Source: an uncultured Flavobacteriaceae bacterium
GTDB lineage: Bacteria > Bacteroidota > Bacteroidia > Flavobacteriales > Flavobacteriaceae
Direction: 5' to 3'
Length of the DNA stretch: 64,000 nucleotides
Assembly: GCA_947497245.1 (NCBI GenBank)
Contig: CANMFO010000006.1
Location: 1 to 64,000 of the forward strand
Position numbers and translations under genes: made by a program. Positions 23,747 through 33,170 of the stretch are shown here, one piece after another. How positions within the stretch are numbered: the first letter of the stretch is position 1; the number at the start of each line of letters is the position of its first letter. The notes under the pieces are model-generated. The model made no database searches, had not been told where the DNA came from, and worked only from the letters and a program-made list of their open reading frames with translations.

Positions 23747-24937
23747 ATGAACCACCAACTATCTGAAAGGATTAACAGCGTAACTCCTTCCGCAACCCTT
23801 GAGATGGCCGCCAAGGCCCGGGAACTTAGGGCTTCCGGCAAAGATATCATAGGCCTTAGCCTGGGAGAGCCCGATTTTAAAACGCCCGATTATATCAAGG
23901 AGGCCGCCGTACAGGCGATAAACGAAGGCTACAATTCCTATACTCCGGTCGACGGGTATGTGGAGCTGAAAGATGCCATAATCACGAAGTTTCAGCGTGA
24001 TAACGGACTGGATTATGAACACCCACAGATCGTGGTGTCCACTGGGGCCAAACAGTCTCTGTACAATGTGGCCCAAGTAGTTCTGGACAAAGGAGACGAA
24101 GTAATTTTGCCCTGTCCGTACTGGGTGAGCTACAGCGATATCGTTAAGTTGGCCGATGGTGTTCCCGTGGAGGTCGGCACCTCCATAGATACCGATTTTA
24201 AGATGACACCGGAACAATTGGAGGCGGCCATTACCCCCAAAACCAAGATGCTCTGGTACAGTTCGCCCTGTAACCCAAGTGGTTCCATTTATAGCAAACA
24301 AGAGCTGCGCGCTTTGGCCGACGTATTGCAAAAACACCCGCAGATCATTGTGGTTAGCGATGAAATCTATGAGCATATCAACTATGGAGTGACCGCCCAT
24401 GCTTCCATGGCGGCTTTTGAAGACATGTACGATCGTACGGTCACGGTCAATGGAGTGGCCAAGGCCTTTGCCATGACCGGATGGCGAATTGGATATATCG
24501 GGGCACCTGCCTATATCGCCCGGGCCTGCAACAAGCTCCAGGGCCAGGTGACCAGTGGGGCCAATTGTATTGCACAACGTGCCGTAATCACCGCTTTGGT
24601 GGAATCTCCCGACCGCGTACAGTATATGGTGGATGAGTTCAAGGAGCGCCGCAAGATCATTTTGGAATTGTTGAACGCAATCGATGGCTTTGAATGTAAC
24701 GAACCGGAAGGCGCGTTTTACGTATATCCCGATATTACCGCTTTTTTTGGGAGGACCTTCAATGGCTCTACGATCAACAATGCCTCGGATTTTGCCATGT
24801 ACCTCTTGGAAGCGGCGAATGTGGCCACGGTTACCGGGGATGCCTTCGGCAACGGTAACAGCATCCGCATTTCCTATGCCGCCTCGGAAGCGGAGATAAG
24901 GGAAGCGGTGGCACGCATCGAGGCAGCGCTTCAATAG
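23747..24937 (+). CDS. Class I pyridoxal-phosphate aminotransferase, aspartate aminotransferase type
   Basis: Transfers amino groups between aspartate and 2-oxoglutarate (subgroup I-gamma by similarity) in the cytoplasm. The 396-residue protein has the PLP lysine at Lys239 in NGVAKAFAMTGWRIGY, with Arg247 in the same motif. Asn176 is in SPCNPSG and Asp205 in SDEIYEH. The substrate-binding Arg is in the C-terminal SIRISYA. The ATG at 23747 (MNHQLSERIN) fits homologues; another in-frame ATG at 23732 would add five residues. Confidence 0.93.
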   Translation: MNHQLSERINSVTPSATLEMAAKARELRASGKDIIGLSLGEPDFKTPDYIKEAAVQAINEGYNSYTPVDGYVELKDAIITKFQRDNGLDYEHPQIVVSTGAKQSLYNVAQVVLDKGDEVILPCPYWVSYSDIVKLADGVPVEVGTSIDTDFKMTPEQLEAAITPKTKMLWYSSPCNPSGSIYSKQELRALADVLQKHPQIIVVSDEIYEHINYGVTAHASMAAFEDMYDRTVTVNGVAKAFAMTGWRIGYIGAPAYIARACNKLQGQVTSGANCIAQRAVITALVESPDRVQYMVDEFKERRKIILELLNAIDGFECNEPEGAFYVYPDITAFFGRTFNGSTINNASDFAMYLLEAANVATVTGDAFGNGNSIRISYAASEAEIREAVARIEAALQ

Positions 24938-25091
24938 CAAAAAGGTAGGAAGAAATGGGTGCCCGTTGCTGCATTGTTCAGCAGTGGGGCTGCCGCATCC
25001 AAATGGTCAAGATAGCTTCTACCGAGCTGCTAGCGCCCAAGATGATCATCGAAATAGGGGAAAGTCTTTTTTATTTTTACCACATCCAAAA

Positions 25092-26582
25092 CTAGGTCCG
25101 CTTCCAAAAATAGGGTGTCATCAAAATAAGTACGGTGAAGAGTTCCAACCTCCCGGCAAGCATCAAAAGGCAGCACCACCATTTTCCCAGATCCGGGAGT
25201 CCGTTAAAATTGCTCAGAGGGTTCAAGCTCCCCAAGGCGGGACCGACATTGCCCAAAGACGAGGCCGCTCCGCCGATCGCGGAAACAAAGTCGAGCCCCA
25301 AGGCTCCCAATACCAGGGCCCCGATGATAAAGAGCAACATGTACAGCACAAAAAAACCGATGATGTTGTAAACAATATGTTCATTTACGGTCTTGTTGTT
25401 GTACCGAACGGGAATGATCGCATTGCTGTGCAAGGTGCGCTTAAACTCCAACAGTCCATTTTTTATGATGAGAAGATGCCGCATCACCTTGATTCCCCCG
25501 GCGGTGGACCCCGCAGAACCTCCAAGGAACATCATACCAAAAAAGAAAATGGTCAAAAAGGGCGTCCAACCCGTGAAGTCCGCGGTCACGAATCCGGTTG
25601 TGGTCACCACGGCCACCACCTGGAACAGCCCATGCCTAAATGCACTTTCCCCTGCCCCGAAGACCATGGGATGGTAATCGGTAAGGGGCACATTGGCCTG
25701 AAAATAAATCACTAGGCCGGCCAAGATGGTGAAACCGGCAATGAACAGGGTGTAATATTTGAACTCTTCGTCCTTAATGACCTTTTGCACTTTTCCCTTA
25801 AAGGCAAAATAACTCAGTACAAAGTTACTGCCCGCCAAAAACATGAAGAGGATAATGATGTACTGGATCAGGGGCTGGTCGTTCCAAAAGGCAATACTTG
25901 CATTTTTTGTAGAAAACCCACCGGTGGACAATGTGGCCAAGGATTGATTGATGGCGTCAAAAAAGTCCATGCCCGCCAACCTCAGCAAAAGCGTCTCGGC
26001 CAAGGTATACCCCAGATAGATGTACCATAGGCGTTTGGCGGTATCGGTGATTCTGGGGTGAAGCTTGTCACCACCGGGGCCTGGCGCCTCCGCAGCGAAC
26101 AATTGCATGCCCCCAATACCCAGTAGGGGCAAGATGGCAATGGCCAAAACGATGATTCCCATCCCTCCTATCCAATGGGTAAGGCTACGCCAAAAAAGAA
26201 TGCCCTTTGGCATGGCCTCAATATCGTCCAAAATGGAAGCCCCTGTCGTGGTATATCCAGAAATTGTCTCGAAAAAGGCATTGGTGACCCCGGGAATGCT
26301 CCCTGAAAAAATATAGGGCAACATTCCTGAAATCGACATCACGATCCATCCGAAGGTTACGATGAGGTAGCCCTCCCTTCTTTTTACTTCTTTTTTATGT
26401 CCCTGGGTGAAATACATGGCCGTCACTCCGGCGAACATGGTAGTGATCGCGGCCAGGGCAATGTCGAGGGTGACACCATCGGCATAGATACCGCTCACAA
26501 GGGCCGCCAAGAGCATAAAGCCCCCGTTGAAGAGCAATAGCAGCCCCATTAGGTGAAATATTATTTTGGAGTTCAATTCCAT
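25092..26582 (-). CDS. trkH: Trk-type potassium uptake protein, membrane subunit
   Basis: The K+-translocating subunit of the Trk system, a 496-residue protein with about ten membrane helices and four pore-loop repeats. Selectivity-filter glycines are visible in TISGYTTTGAS, LATLSTGGFST, VTTTGFVTADF and SLGNVGPALG. The segment MFLGGSAGSTAGGIKVMR is characteristic. Its ATG follows the trkA stop codon directly (TAAATG), so translation is coupled to trkA. There is no obvious terminator downstream. Confidence 0.95.
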   Translation of the reverse strand: MELNSKIIFHLMGLLLLFNGGFMLLAALVSGIYADGVTLDIALAAITTMFAGVTAMYFTQGHKKEVKRREGYLIVTFGWIVMSISGMLPYIFSGSIPGVTNAFFETISGYTTTGASILDDIEAMPKGILFWRSLTHWIGGMGIIVLAIAILPLLGIGGMQLFAAEAPGPGGDKLHPRITDTAKRLWYIYLGYTLAETLLLRLAGMDFFDAINQSLATLSTGGFSTKNASIAFWNDQPLIQYIIILFMFLAGSNFVLSYFAFKGKVQKVIKDEEFKYYTLFIAGFTILAGLVIYFQANVPLTDYHPMVFGAGESAFRHGLFQVVAVVTTTGFVTADFTGWTPFLTIFFFGMMFLGGSAGSTAGGIKVMRHLLIIKNGLLEFKRTLHSNAIIPVRYNNKTVNEHIVYNIIGFFVLYMLLFIIGALVLGALGLDFVSAIGGAASSLGNVGPALGSLNPLSNFNGLPDLGKWWCCLLMLAGRLELFTVLILMTPYFWKRT

Positions 26583-27932
26583 TTACAAAAACAATCGCTC
26601 TATGGTGGGAATGACCTCGGGCAAACAACATACTACCACCCGGTCGCCCTCTTGAATCTTGAAACCACCCAGGGCGATGATTCCTTGGTCGCCCCGAACC
26701 ACACCTCCGATAGTGGCCGATTTTGGAAAATCGAGCTCGCGGATCACATTGCCGGTGACCCTGGAGTCGGCCTTTACCACAAATTCCAGGATTTCGGCGT
26801 TCAGGTTGTTTAGGCGCATCATGGCAACGACCTCCCCTCTTCGAATGTGACGGAAGATATTGTTCGCGGCCAATAGTTTCTTATTGATCAAGGTATCGAT
26901 CCCGATAGAATGCGAGAGCTGGAAATAATCCATGTTCTCCACCAGGGCAATAGTCTTTTTAATGTGCTTTGATTTGGCCACTAGGCAAGACATGATATTG
27001 GTCTCGGAATTTCCCGTCACGGCGATAAAAGCGTCCATGGACTCCAGACTCTCCTCCTCCAACAGTTCCACGTTCCTACCGTCTCCATTGATCACCAGGG
27101 CATTGGGAAGGTCGTCGGCGAGGTCGAAGGCCTTTTCCTTGTCCTGTTCGATCAGTTTCACGTTGAATTTTTTGGCGCAGAGATCTCTTGCCGATTTAAA
27201 GCCCACTTTGCTCCCCCCCAAGATCATGACATTCTTGATCTCTTCCTTCTTTTTCCCGGTCAGCTTATAGAGTTCATCGACCCCTTCCTTTACGGTAATG
27301 AAGTATACTTGATCACCTTCCTTAAAAACGGTATCTCCTCGGGGAATTACCGTAAATTGGGTACCCATGCGCTGTAGGGCAATGGGCATAAAATGGAGTT
27401 CCGGGAATATATTTGCGGCCTCTTTTACCATTTTGCCCACAAATGGGGCGGATTTGGGCAGGGACACCCCGACCATGATCAGTTTACCGTCCTCGAATTC
27501 GTAGGTATCGTTGAAGGCCGATTTGTTCAACAACAACTGTATTTCCGTTGCGGCCAGCTCCTCCGGTGAGATCAGTTCGTCGATCCCGAGTTCCGAAAAC
27601 TTCACCGTATCCTTGTTATCGACAAATTCGGTATTGGAAATACGGGCAATGGTACGTTTGCAGCCCAGTTGTTTTGCCAACATGCAGAGGGTAATGTTCG
27701 TAGTCTCCGAGGAGGTCACACCGATTACCAGATCGGAACTCCCCACCCGGGCATCCCTTAAAACGGAAATCGAAGTGGCATCACCCCGTAGAACCCTGAT
27801 ATCCAGATGACTATCGGCATAGGCCAAACTTACCTTGTCGTTATCGATCAGTGTAATATCCTGGGATTCGTATGAAAGCAGTTTCGCCAAATGGAAACCT
27901 ACTTCACCCGCTCCCGCTATTATAATCTTCAT
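26583..27932 (-). CDS. trkA: Trk potassium transport regulatory subunit TrkA
   Basis: The cytoplasmic nucleotide-binding regulator of TrkH. It has two tandem RCK_N/RCK_C halves in 449 residues. The first Rossmann motif is IIAGAGEVGFHLA at the N-terminus; the second is VMILGGSKVGFKSA near residue 235, a variant with GGS in place of GAG. Each half has an acidic residue ending the second strand (LIDND and LIEQD), typical of NAD(H) binding. It is the first gene of the trkA-trkH pair. Confidence 0.95.
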   Translation of the reverse strand: MKIIIAGAGEVGFHLAKLLSYESQDITLIDNDKVSLAYADSHLDIRVLRGDATSISVLRDARVGSSDLVIGVTSSETTNITLCMLAKQLGCKRTIARISNTEFVDNKDTVKFSELGIDELISPEELAATEIQLLLNKSAFNDTYEFEDGKLIMVGVSLPKSAPFVGKMVKEAANIFPELHFMPIALQRMGTQFTVIPRGDTVFKEGDQVYFITVKEGVDELYKLTGKKKEEIKNVMILGGSKVGFKSARDLCAKKFNVKLIEQDKEKAFDLADDLPNALVINGDGRNVELLEEESLESMDAFIAVTGNSETNIMSCLVAKSKHIKKTIALVENMDYFQLSHSIGIDTLINKKLLAANNIFRHIRRGEVVAMMRLNNLNAEILEFVVKADSRVTGNVIRELDFPKSATIGGVVRGDQGIIALGGFKIQEGDRVVVCCLPEVIPTIERLFL

Positions 27933-28054
27933 CTGTCAGGTAGATTGTATATCACCAAGGGCTGTCCCAAAATGCCGATAAGAAAGAAATGCCTCGGTAA
28001 CCGGAATGGTCTTTTGCAGTCCATGTTGAGTAAAGATTTGCACAATATGCGGTA

Positions 28055-28087
28055 CAAAATTACACATTTTATTGGGTCCGTGTCCAA
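28055..28087 (-). promoter_or_regulatory. Promoter of trkAH (TTG-N22-TAatTTTG)
   Basis: On the minus strand: TTG (28087-28085), 22-base spacer, TAATTTTG (28062-28055). It leaves a 122-base leader before trkA. Confidence 0.5.
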
Positions 28088-28162
28088 AACCGGCCCATTA
28101 AAAAACAAATCCAAGCCGTCTTTATTGTGCAAATAATGCCATATATCCCAAAAGCGAAATCG

Positions 28163-28170
28163 TATCTTTG
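28163..28170 (+). promoter_or_regulatory. -7 element of menG/ubiE
   Basis: TAtcTTTG, 15 bp upstream of the ATG at 28186. Confidence 0.5.
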
Positions 28171-28185
28171 CCGAAATTCGTAGCA

Positions 28186-28914
28186 ATGTCAGAGAAAGTT
28201 ACCCCCTATAGCCATTCCAAACTCGGAAAAAAAGAGCAGGTAACCCAGATGTTCGATACCATTAGTGAAAATTATGATGGACTCAATCGTGTCATCTCAT
28301 TTGGCATTGATGTCAAATGGCGAAAACGCGTGGTCGACATCCTCAAAAAAAAGCGACCGACCAGCATTCTGGACATTGCGACGGGAACCGGGGATTTGGC
28401 CATCAATCTTACGAAAACGGGTGCGCAAAAAATTGTGGGACTCGATATTTCCCCGGGCATGCTGGAGGTCGGCAAAAAAAAGGTCCACAACAAAAAGTTG
28501 GACGATGTCATAGAAATGGTGGTCGGTGACAGTGAGAACCTTCCCTATGAGGATCAGAGCTTCGACGCCGTTACCGTGGCCTTTGGGGTGCGCAATTTTG
28601 AAACCCTGGAAAAGGGTTTGGCCGAAATCTACCGGGTCACCCGTAAAAATGGGACTTTCGTAATCTTGGAAACCTCCGTCCCGACCAAAACGCCGTACAA
28701 ACAGGGCTATCACTTTTACACCAGGTTTGTTCTTCCCACCATCGGCCGGCTCTTTTCAAAAGATAAATCGGCCTATGCCTATTTAAGTGAATCCGCTTCG
28801 GTTTTTCCCCACGGCGAGGACTTCAACAATATTTTGCGCAAAATTGGGTTTATAGAGGTAGAGAACAGGCCCCAAACATTTGGGGTCGCATCTATTTATG
28901 TCGCTACAAAGTAA
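28186..28914 (+). CDS. menG: Demethylmenaquinone methyltransferase
   Basis: The last step of menaquinone synthesis: SAM-dependent C-methylation of demethylmenaquinone at the membrane surface. The protein is 242 residues. The UbiE/COQ5 signatures are present: QMFDTISENYDGLNRVIS-like start segment (residues 20-40), DIATGTGDLA, LDISPGMLEVG, DSENLPYEDQSFDAVTVAFG, and VRNFE. The start at 28186 is supported by the promoter at 28163. The product serves Na+-NQR as electron acceptor. The gene is 4 bp from porT. Confidence 0.95.
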   Translation: MSEKVTPYSHSKLGKKEQVTQMFDTISENYDGLNRVISFGIDVKWRKRVVDILKKKRPTSILDIATGTGDLAINLTKTGAQKIVGLDISPGMLEVGKKKVHNKKLDDVIEMVVGDSENLPYEDQSFDAVTVAFGVRNFETLEKGLAEIYRVTRKNGTFVILETSVPTKTPYKQGYHFYTRFVLPTIGRLFSKDKSAYAYLSESASVFPHGEDFNNILRKIGFIEVENRPQTFGVASIYVATK

Positions 28915-28918
28915 GCTT

Positions 28919-29635
28919 ATGAGGAATACGCTTTTTTTATTGATGGGCATGCTGTTTTTTGCGCATACCGCCCTGGGGCAGTTCAATGAGAAGCCTGTTT
29001 TGAATATTGAAAACAAGGACAAGAAGTTCCTTAACTACGGCTATTTTCTCGGGTTCAACCAGTACGACTTCAAATTTGACTACAAGGCGGATTCGGGAGG
29101 GGTCGATGATGTTTTGGTCGACAAATCGATAGGCTTCAATGTAGGGTTGATCGGAGAAATGCGGTTGCACGAATTTTTGGACCTGCGGATCGAGCCCGGC
29201 CTCCACTACAACGCTCGGAATTTGGTGTACACCAAATTTCCGGAAGCGGAGAGCACCCCCCAAAACATACTAAGGGAAGTTAAATCGACCTATATTAACT
29301 TTCCCCTGCTGCTAAAGGTAAGCACCAAAAGGTTCGGAAACTGGAAACCCTTTATCATCGGGGGGCCATCCGTTTCCCTTAATCTGGGGAGCAATGAAAC
29401 CAATTTGGACGATAACAGCAGCGGTACCTTTCGGATGAAAAAATGGAACTACAACTACGAACTGGGTTTCGGCATCGACTTCTATCTGGAATACTTCAAG
29501 TTCACCCCATCGATTCGCGGTGTGTTTACCTTAAGCGACGAACTGGTACCCGATACGGATCCGAACAGCAGGTGGACGGGCAACATCGACGCCATGCGCA
29601 CCCGTGGGCTGTTCATAAATTTTACCTTCGAGTAG
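28919..29635 (+). CDS. porT: PorT/SprT family type IX secretion protein
   Basis: A 238-residue outer-membrane beta-barrel protein with a signal peptide (residues 1-21, ending ALGQ). The alternating beta pattern and the conserved order FGYFLG-like GYFLGFNQYDFKF, then LRIEPGLHY, then STYINFPLLLK, match PorT (SprT in F. johnsoniae), which is required for T9SS assembly. Placement 4 bp after ubiE/menG is conserved in Flavobacteriia and supports the call. The ATG at 28919 is chosen over frames beginning inside menG. Confidence 0.9.
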   Translation: MRNTLFLLMGMLFFAHTALGQFNEKPVLNIENKDKKFLNYGYFLGFNQYDFKFDYKADSGGVDDVLVDKSIGFNVGLIGEMRLHEFLDLRIEPGLHYNARNLVYTKFPEAESTPQNILREVKSTYINFPLLLKVSTKRFGNWKPFIIGGPSVSLNLGSNETNLDDNSSGTFRMKKWNYNYELGFGIDFYLEYFKFTPSIRGVFTLSDELVPDTDPNSRWTGNIDAMRTRGLFINFTFE

Positions 29636-29653
29636 CCCCTGGACCTAAAGGGT

Positions 29654-30376
29654 TCACTCACGCCTGATCTCATTCAATAAGATGGAAGTGGCCATCGCCA
29701 CATTAAGGCTCTCGGCAGTCTTTTTTCCAAACTGGGGGATGCCGATCTTTTGGGTGACCAGGGCCTCGATTTCTTCCGATACCCCATGCGCCTCATTTCC
29801 CAATACGAGAATCCCCGCCCCGGGAAGGGTCGATCTGTGGACCGATGCCCCATCCATAAAGGCACCGTAGACCGGGACTTCGGCCTTGGCACAGAATCCA
29901 CGGAGATCGGTATATCCAACGTTCACCCGGGCCATGGAGCCCATGGTGGCCTGAAGTACCTTGGGGTTATAACAATCTACGGTGTTTTGGGAACAGATCA
30001 AGGTACCGATGTTGAACCAATCGCACAAACGGATGATCGTACCCAAATTACCGGGATCCCGAACATCGTCGAGTGCAACGACCCAATCGGTAAAATCGAT
30101 TTTTCCCGGTTCCGGAATGTGGAAAACGGCCAATGCCGTATTGGGGTTCTGAAGTCCGCTCATCTGCTTGAGCTCCTTTTGGGTGACCCCTACGGTTTTG
30201 GAGGGGGGGGCTTCCAGCACATCCAAATCCGACGTATAGAGTTTTTCCAGCTCGTAGTGCGATTTCAGCAGCTCCCCGACCGTTTTGATGCCCTCCGCCA
30301 CAAACAGCCCATATTCATTTCGGTATCTTTTTTGTTGTAAGCTTTTGATAAACTTTATTTGGTTTTTGACAACCAT
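29654..30376 (-). CDS. SpoU/TrmH-family RNA 2'-O-methyltransferase
   Basis: A 240-residue SPOUT methyltransferase acting on rRNA or tRNA. The N-terminal substrate-binding domain is recognisable by KFIKSLQQKRYRNEYGLFVAEG (residues 8-29). The knot motifs are DDVRDPGNLGTIIRLCDW, LVLGNEAHGVS, and IPQFGKKTAESLNVAMATSI. It converges on porT and is divergent from tamL; the tamL promoter overlaps its 5' end. Target base not assignable. Confidence 0.9.
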   Translation of the reverse strand: MVVKNQIKFIKSLQQKRYRNEYGLFVAEGIKTVGELLKSHYELEKLYTSDLDVLEAPPSKTVGVTQKELKQMSGLQNPNTALAVFHIPEPGKIDFTDWVVALDDVRDPGNLGTIIRLCDWFNIGTLICSQNTVDCYNPKVLQATMGSMARVNVGYTDLRGFCAKAEVPVYGAFMDGASVHRSTLPGAGILVLGNEAHGVSEEIEALVTQKIGIPQFGKKTAESLNVAMATSILLNEIRRE

Positions 30377-30394
30377 ACAAATAACGTATTTTTG
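30366..30394 (+). promoter_or_regulatory. Promoter of tamL (TTG-N18-TAttTTTG)
   Basis: TTG at 30366-30368 and TATTTTTG at 30387-30394 with an 18-base spacer match both elements. The start codon at 30401 is only 6 bp further, so the transcript may be nearly leaderless. The TTG lies inside the coding sequence of the divergent methylase. Confidence 0.7.
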
Positions 30395-30400
30395 ATTTCT

Positions 30401-32977
30401 ATGAGGATACCCCTGCGATCTAAAAAAACCTACGCTAAAATAAGCCTAATATTATTAGCTATCGCAACAACGTCGTGCAACGCTCTTAAAAGGGTAGGGG
30501 AAGACGAGCTCCTTGTCAAGAAAAACAATCTGTTCACCGACAGCCTAAAGGTGGTCGATGAGGACATAGAAAGTCTTATTTTACAAAAACCCAATAGCAC
30601 CGTTTTGGGGTATCCGCTTCGCCTGAACCTTTTCAATCTCGCCAAGGAAAATCCAGATTCATCGTTCCAACAGTGGTTGCACAAAAAGGAAAAACGGCAG
30701 GAACGCTTGGCCAAATTACTATCACAAAAGCAGGTAAACCGTCTTGGAGAGTCTTTTTTGGTGAAGGGCCTTAGCGAATGGCTTAAAAAAATCGGGGAAG
30801 CCCCGGCAATTTTGGATACGGCACAGACTCGAAGGACCTTGGAACGGTTGGGCGCCTACTATGGAAGCAAGGGATATTTTAACAACAACACGACCTTCGA
30901 GATAGATACCCTGGCAAAAAGGCAGCGTGCCACGGTCAACTATAAGATCGATTTGGGAAAACCGTTTATGATCGATTCCATCTCCCATAGCATCTCTTCC
31001 CAGGCCATTGACTCGATCTATCAACGGAATAGGGAAGATTCCTTTATCCAAAAGGGAAAACAATTCGACCTTGCGGATTTTAACAGCGAACGGGAAAGAT
31101 TGACAACGCTTTTTAGGAACACCGGGGTGCACAATTTTCAGGAAAGTTCCATCTATTTCGATATGCTGGCCGACACCACCAAATTGGCCGACGACCAGCA
31201 AATGGGTGTCGTGCTCAACATTGATGACCTAAGACAGCGCGGTGAGAATGCCGTCACCTCGTCGGATTACAAGGTTCACCGATTCGAGAAAATAAACATC
31301 TATACCGACTACCTGTTCGATGACCGTGATAGCGAGCAACAGTTTATCCGCTATGAAGATTACACCATTTTTTATCGTGGCAAGTTGCGGTTTAAACCCA
31401 AAACCTTGACAGATGCCATTTTCTTTTCAAAGGACAGTGTATATAGGGAATTGGATAGGGTACGGACCTATAGGCAGATCAACAATCTGAACGTTTTTCG
31501 ATATCCCACCATTTCCTTCAAAGAAGATTCCACCAGAACCAAGCTCACTGCGGATGTTTACTTGGCGGCCCGGCCCAAGTACTCTTTGGGAACGGCATTC
31601 GATGTAACCCATTCCAATATCCAGCAGGTGGGTATGGCCTTCAGCCCGTCCTTGCAGGCGCGGAACCTGTTCAAAGGGGCCGAAAACCTGAGCCTTTCGG
31701 GCCGTTTGAGTCTGGGAAACTCCAATGACCCCAATATTATCGATAACCGGTTTTTCAATATCCAGGAATACGGGGCCGACCTCAACCTGGACTTTCCCAG
31801 GATCTGGTTTCCCTTTGTGAACACCAATAGGATCATTCCCAGCTACACCCTGCCCAGAAGCCGGATAACCCTGGGGACCAGTTTCCAGAAAAACATAGGG
31901 CTCGATAAACAGACCTTCAACGCGATCTTGGGCTATAACTGGACCCCTTCGGAAAAAATACGGCACAATGTGGAACTGTTGAACATTCAATTTGTGCGCA
32001 ACGTACGACAAGAACAGTTCTTCAATTTTTACAGAAGTTCTTATTCCGAACTCAACCGAATCGCCGATAATTTCCAGGATAATGCGCTATTGGACTCCTT
32101 CTTTGACGCCAATACGAACTTGATCATTCCGACCGGCACCCAGGGGTTTACCGATGCCGTAATCAACAATACGGTCGGTTCCACCCTGGAGGAGCGTGGT
32201 GATGTGAGCCGCATCGAAGAACGGAGGCAACGATTGACAGAGAACAACATGATCTTTGCCAGTAACTACACCCTGAACCTGAACAATCAGAATGGAATCA
32301 CCGACAATAGTTTTTACAAGTTCCGATTCAAGTTTGAAAGCGCCGGAAATCTGCTTTCAGGGCTCTCCTATCTGATTCCGTTCAACGAACAGGACGACAA
32401 GCTCAGGGTCTTCGGTGTCCCGTACTCACAATATATAAAAACCGAATTCGATTATGTGAAATACTGGGACCTTAGCCGATCGAACATCTTGGCCTTTCGC
32501 TCCTTTGTGGGCATTGCCGTCCCTTACGGGAATGCTACCAGCGTACCCTTCGTACGGAGTTACTTTGCGGGAGGGGCCAACGACAATAGGGCTTGGTATC
32601 CGTATTCCCTGGGGCCTGGAAAGACCAATGCCCTCCAGGATTTTAACGAGGCCAACCTAAAACTGGCTTTTAATCTGGAATACCGGTTTCCCGTAGTGGG
32701 CAATTTCAAAGGGGCTTTTTTCGCGGATGCGGGAAACATCTGGAACGTTTTTGACGATGTGGAAGATCCCGATGCCAAATTCAATGGTCTTAGTTCCCTT
32801 GCGGATATCGCTCTTGGTTCGGGCTTTGGCCTGCGCTATGACTTCACCTACTTCCTTTTCAGGGTCGATTTGGGCTTCAAGACCTACAACCCGGCGGAAG
32901 AAGCATCCAAAAGATGGTTCCGCGACTACAACTTCGCCAACTCGGTTCTTCAAATCGGAATCAACTATCCCTTCTAA
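30401..32977 (+). CDS. tamL: TamL, BamA-family outer-membrane lipoprotein
   Basis: An 858-residue Omp85-family protein, the Bacteroidota lipoprotein counterpart of TamA, thought to work with TamB in outer-membrane assembly. The signal ends with a lipobox TTSC around residue 26. POTRA-like modules fill about residues 35-400 (note LERLGAYYGSKGYFNN and RQINNLNVFRYPTISF, each typical of POTRA strands). The C-terminal 16-strand barrel covers about 410-858, with AGGANDNRAW as the conserved (V/I)RGY-like loop and GSGFGLRYDF near the end. The start at 30401 is supported by the promoter. Confidence 0.92.
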   Translation: MRIPLRSKKTYAKISLILLAIATTSCNALKRVGEDELLVKKNNLFTDSLKVVDEDIESLILQKPNSTVLGYPLRLNLFNLAKENPDSSFQQWLHKKEKRQERLAKLLSQKQVNRLGESFLVKGLSEWLKKIGEAPAILDTAQTRRTLERLGAYYGSKGYFNNNTTFEIDTLAKRQRATVNYKIDLGKPFMIDSISHSISSQAIDSIYQRNREDSFIQKGKQFDLADFNSERERLTTLFRNTGVHNFQESSIYFDMLADTTKLADDQQMGVVLNIDDLRQRGENAVTSSDYKVHRFEKINIYTDYLFDDRDSEQQFIRYEDYTIFYRGKLRFKPKTLTDAIFFSKDSVYRELDRVRTYRQINNLNVFRYPTISFKEDSTRTKLTADVYLAARPKYSLGTAFDVTHSNIQQVGMAFSPSLQARNLFKGAENLSLSGRLSLGNSNDPNIIDNRFFNIQEYGADLNLDFPRIWFPFVNTNRIIPSYTLPRSRITLGTSFQKNIGLDKQTFNAILGYNWTPSEKIRHNVELLNIQFVRNVRQEQFFNFYRSSYSELNRIADNFQDNALLDSFFDANTNLIIPTGTQGFTDAVINNTVGSTLEERGDVSRIEERRQRLTENNMIFASNYTLNLNNQNGITDNSFYKFRFKFESAGNLLSGLSYLIPFNEQDDKLRVFGVPYSQYIKTEFDYVKYWDLSRSNILAFRSFVGIAVPYGNATSVPFVRSYFAGGANDNRAWYPYSLGPGKTNALQDFNEANLKLAFNLEYRFPVVGNFKGAFFADAGNIWNVFDDVEDPDAKFNGLSSLADIALGSGFGLRYDFTYFLFRVDLGFKTYNPAEEASKRWFRDYNFANSVLQIGINYPF

Positions 32978-33128
32978 ACAAAAAAGTACCGGCCCCCTAT
33001 CCCAAAAACTGAAGGCAAAGCCTGCCGTGTATCCTATATCAGGTCCCTGGGAATGGGTCTCCCCTTAAATCAAATGACCGGGCAATCCAATTGCATAAAA
33101 TTGAACTCCGCACTACAACTTATTTTAT

Positions 33129-33136
33129 TACTTTTG
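33129..33136 (+). promoter_or_regulatory. -7 element of fbaA
   Basis: TActTTTG, 34 bp upstream of the fbaA ATG. TTG at 33101-33103 is 25 bases upstream, longer than usual. Confidence 0.5.
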
Positions 33137-33170
33137 TGCCATTCTAACTAAAACTAACAGAAAATACACT

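Noticed and set aside
23759-24940. 393-codon open frame antisense to the aminotransferase
   Set aside because: Shadow of a conserved gene; no start context or domain.
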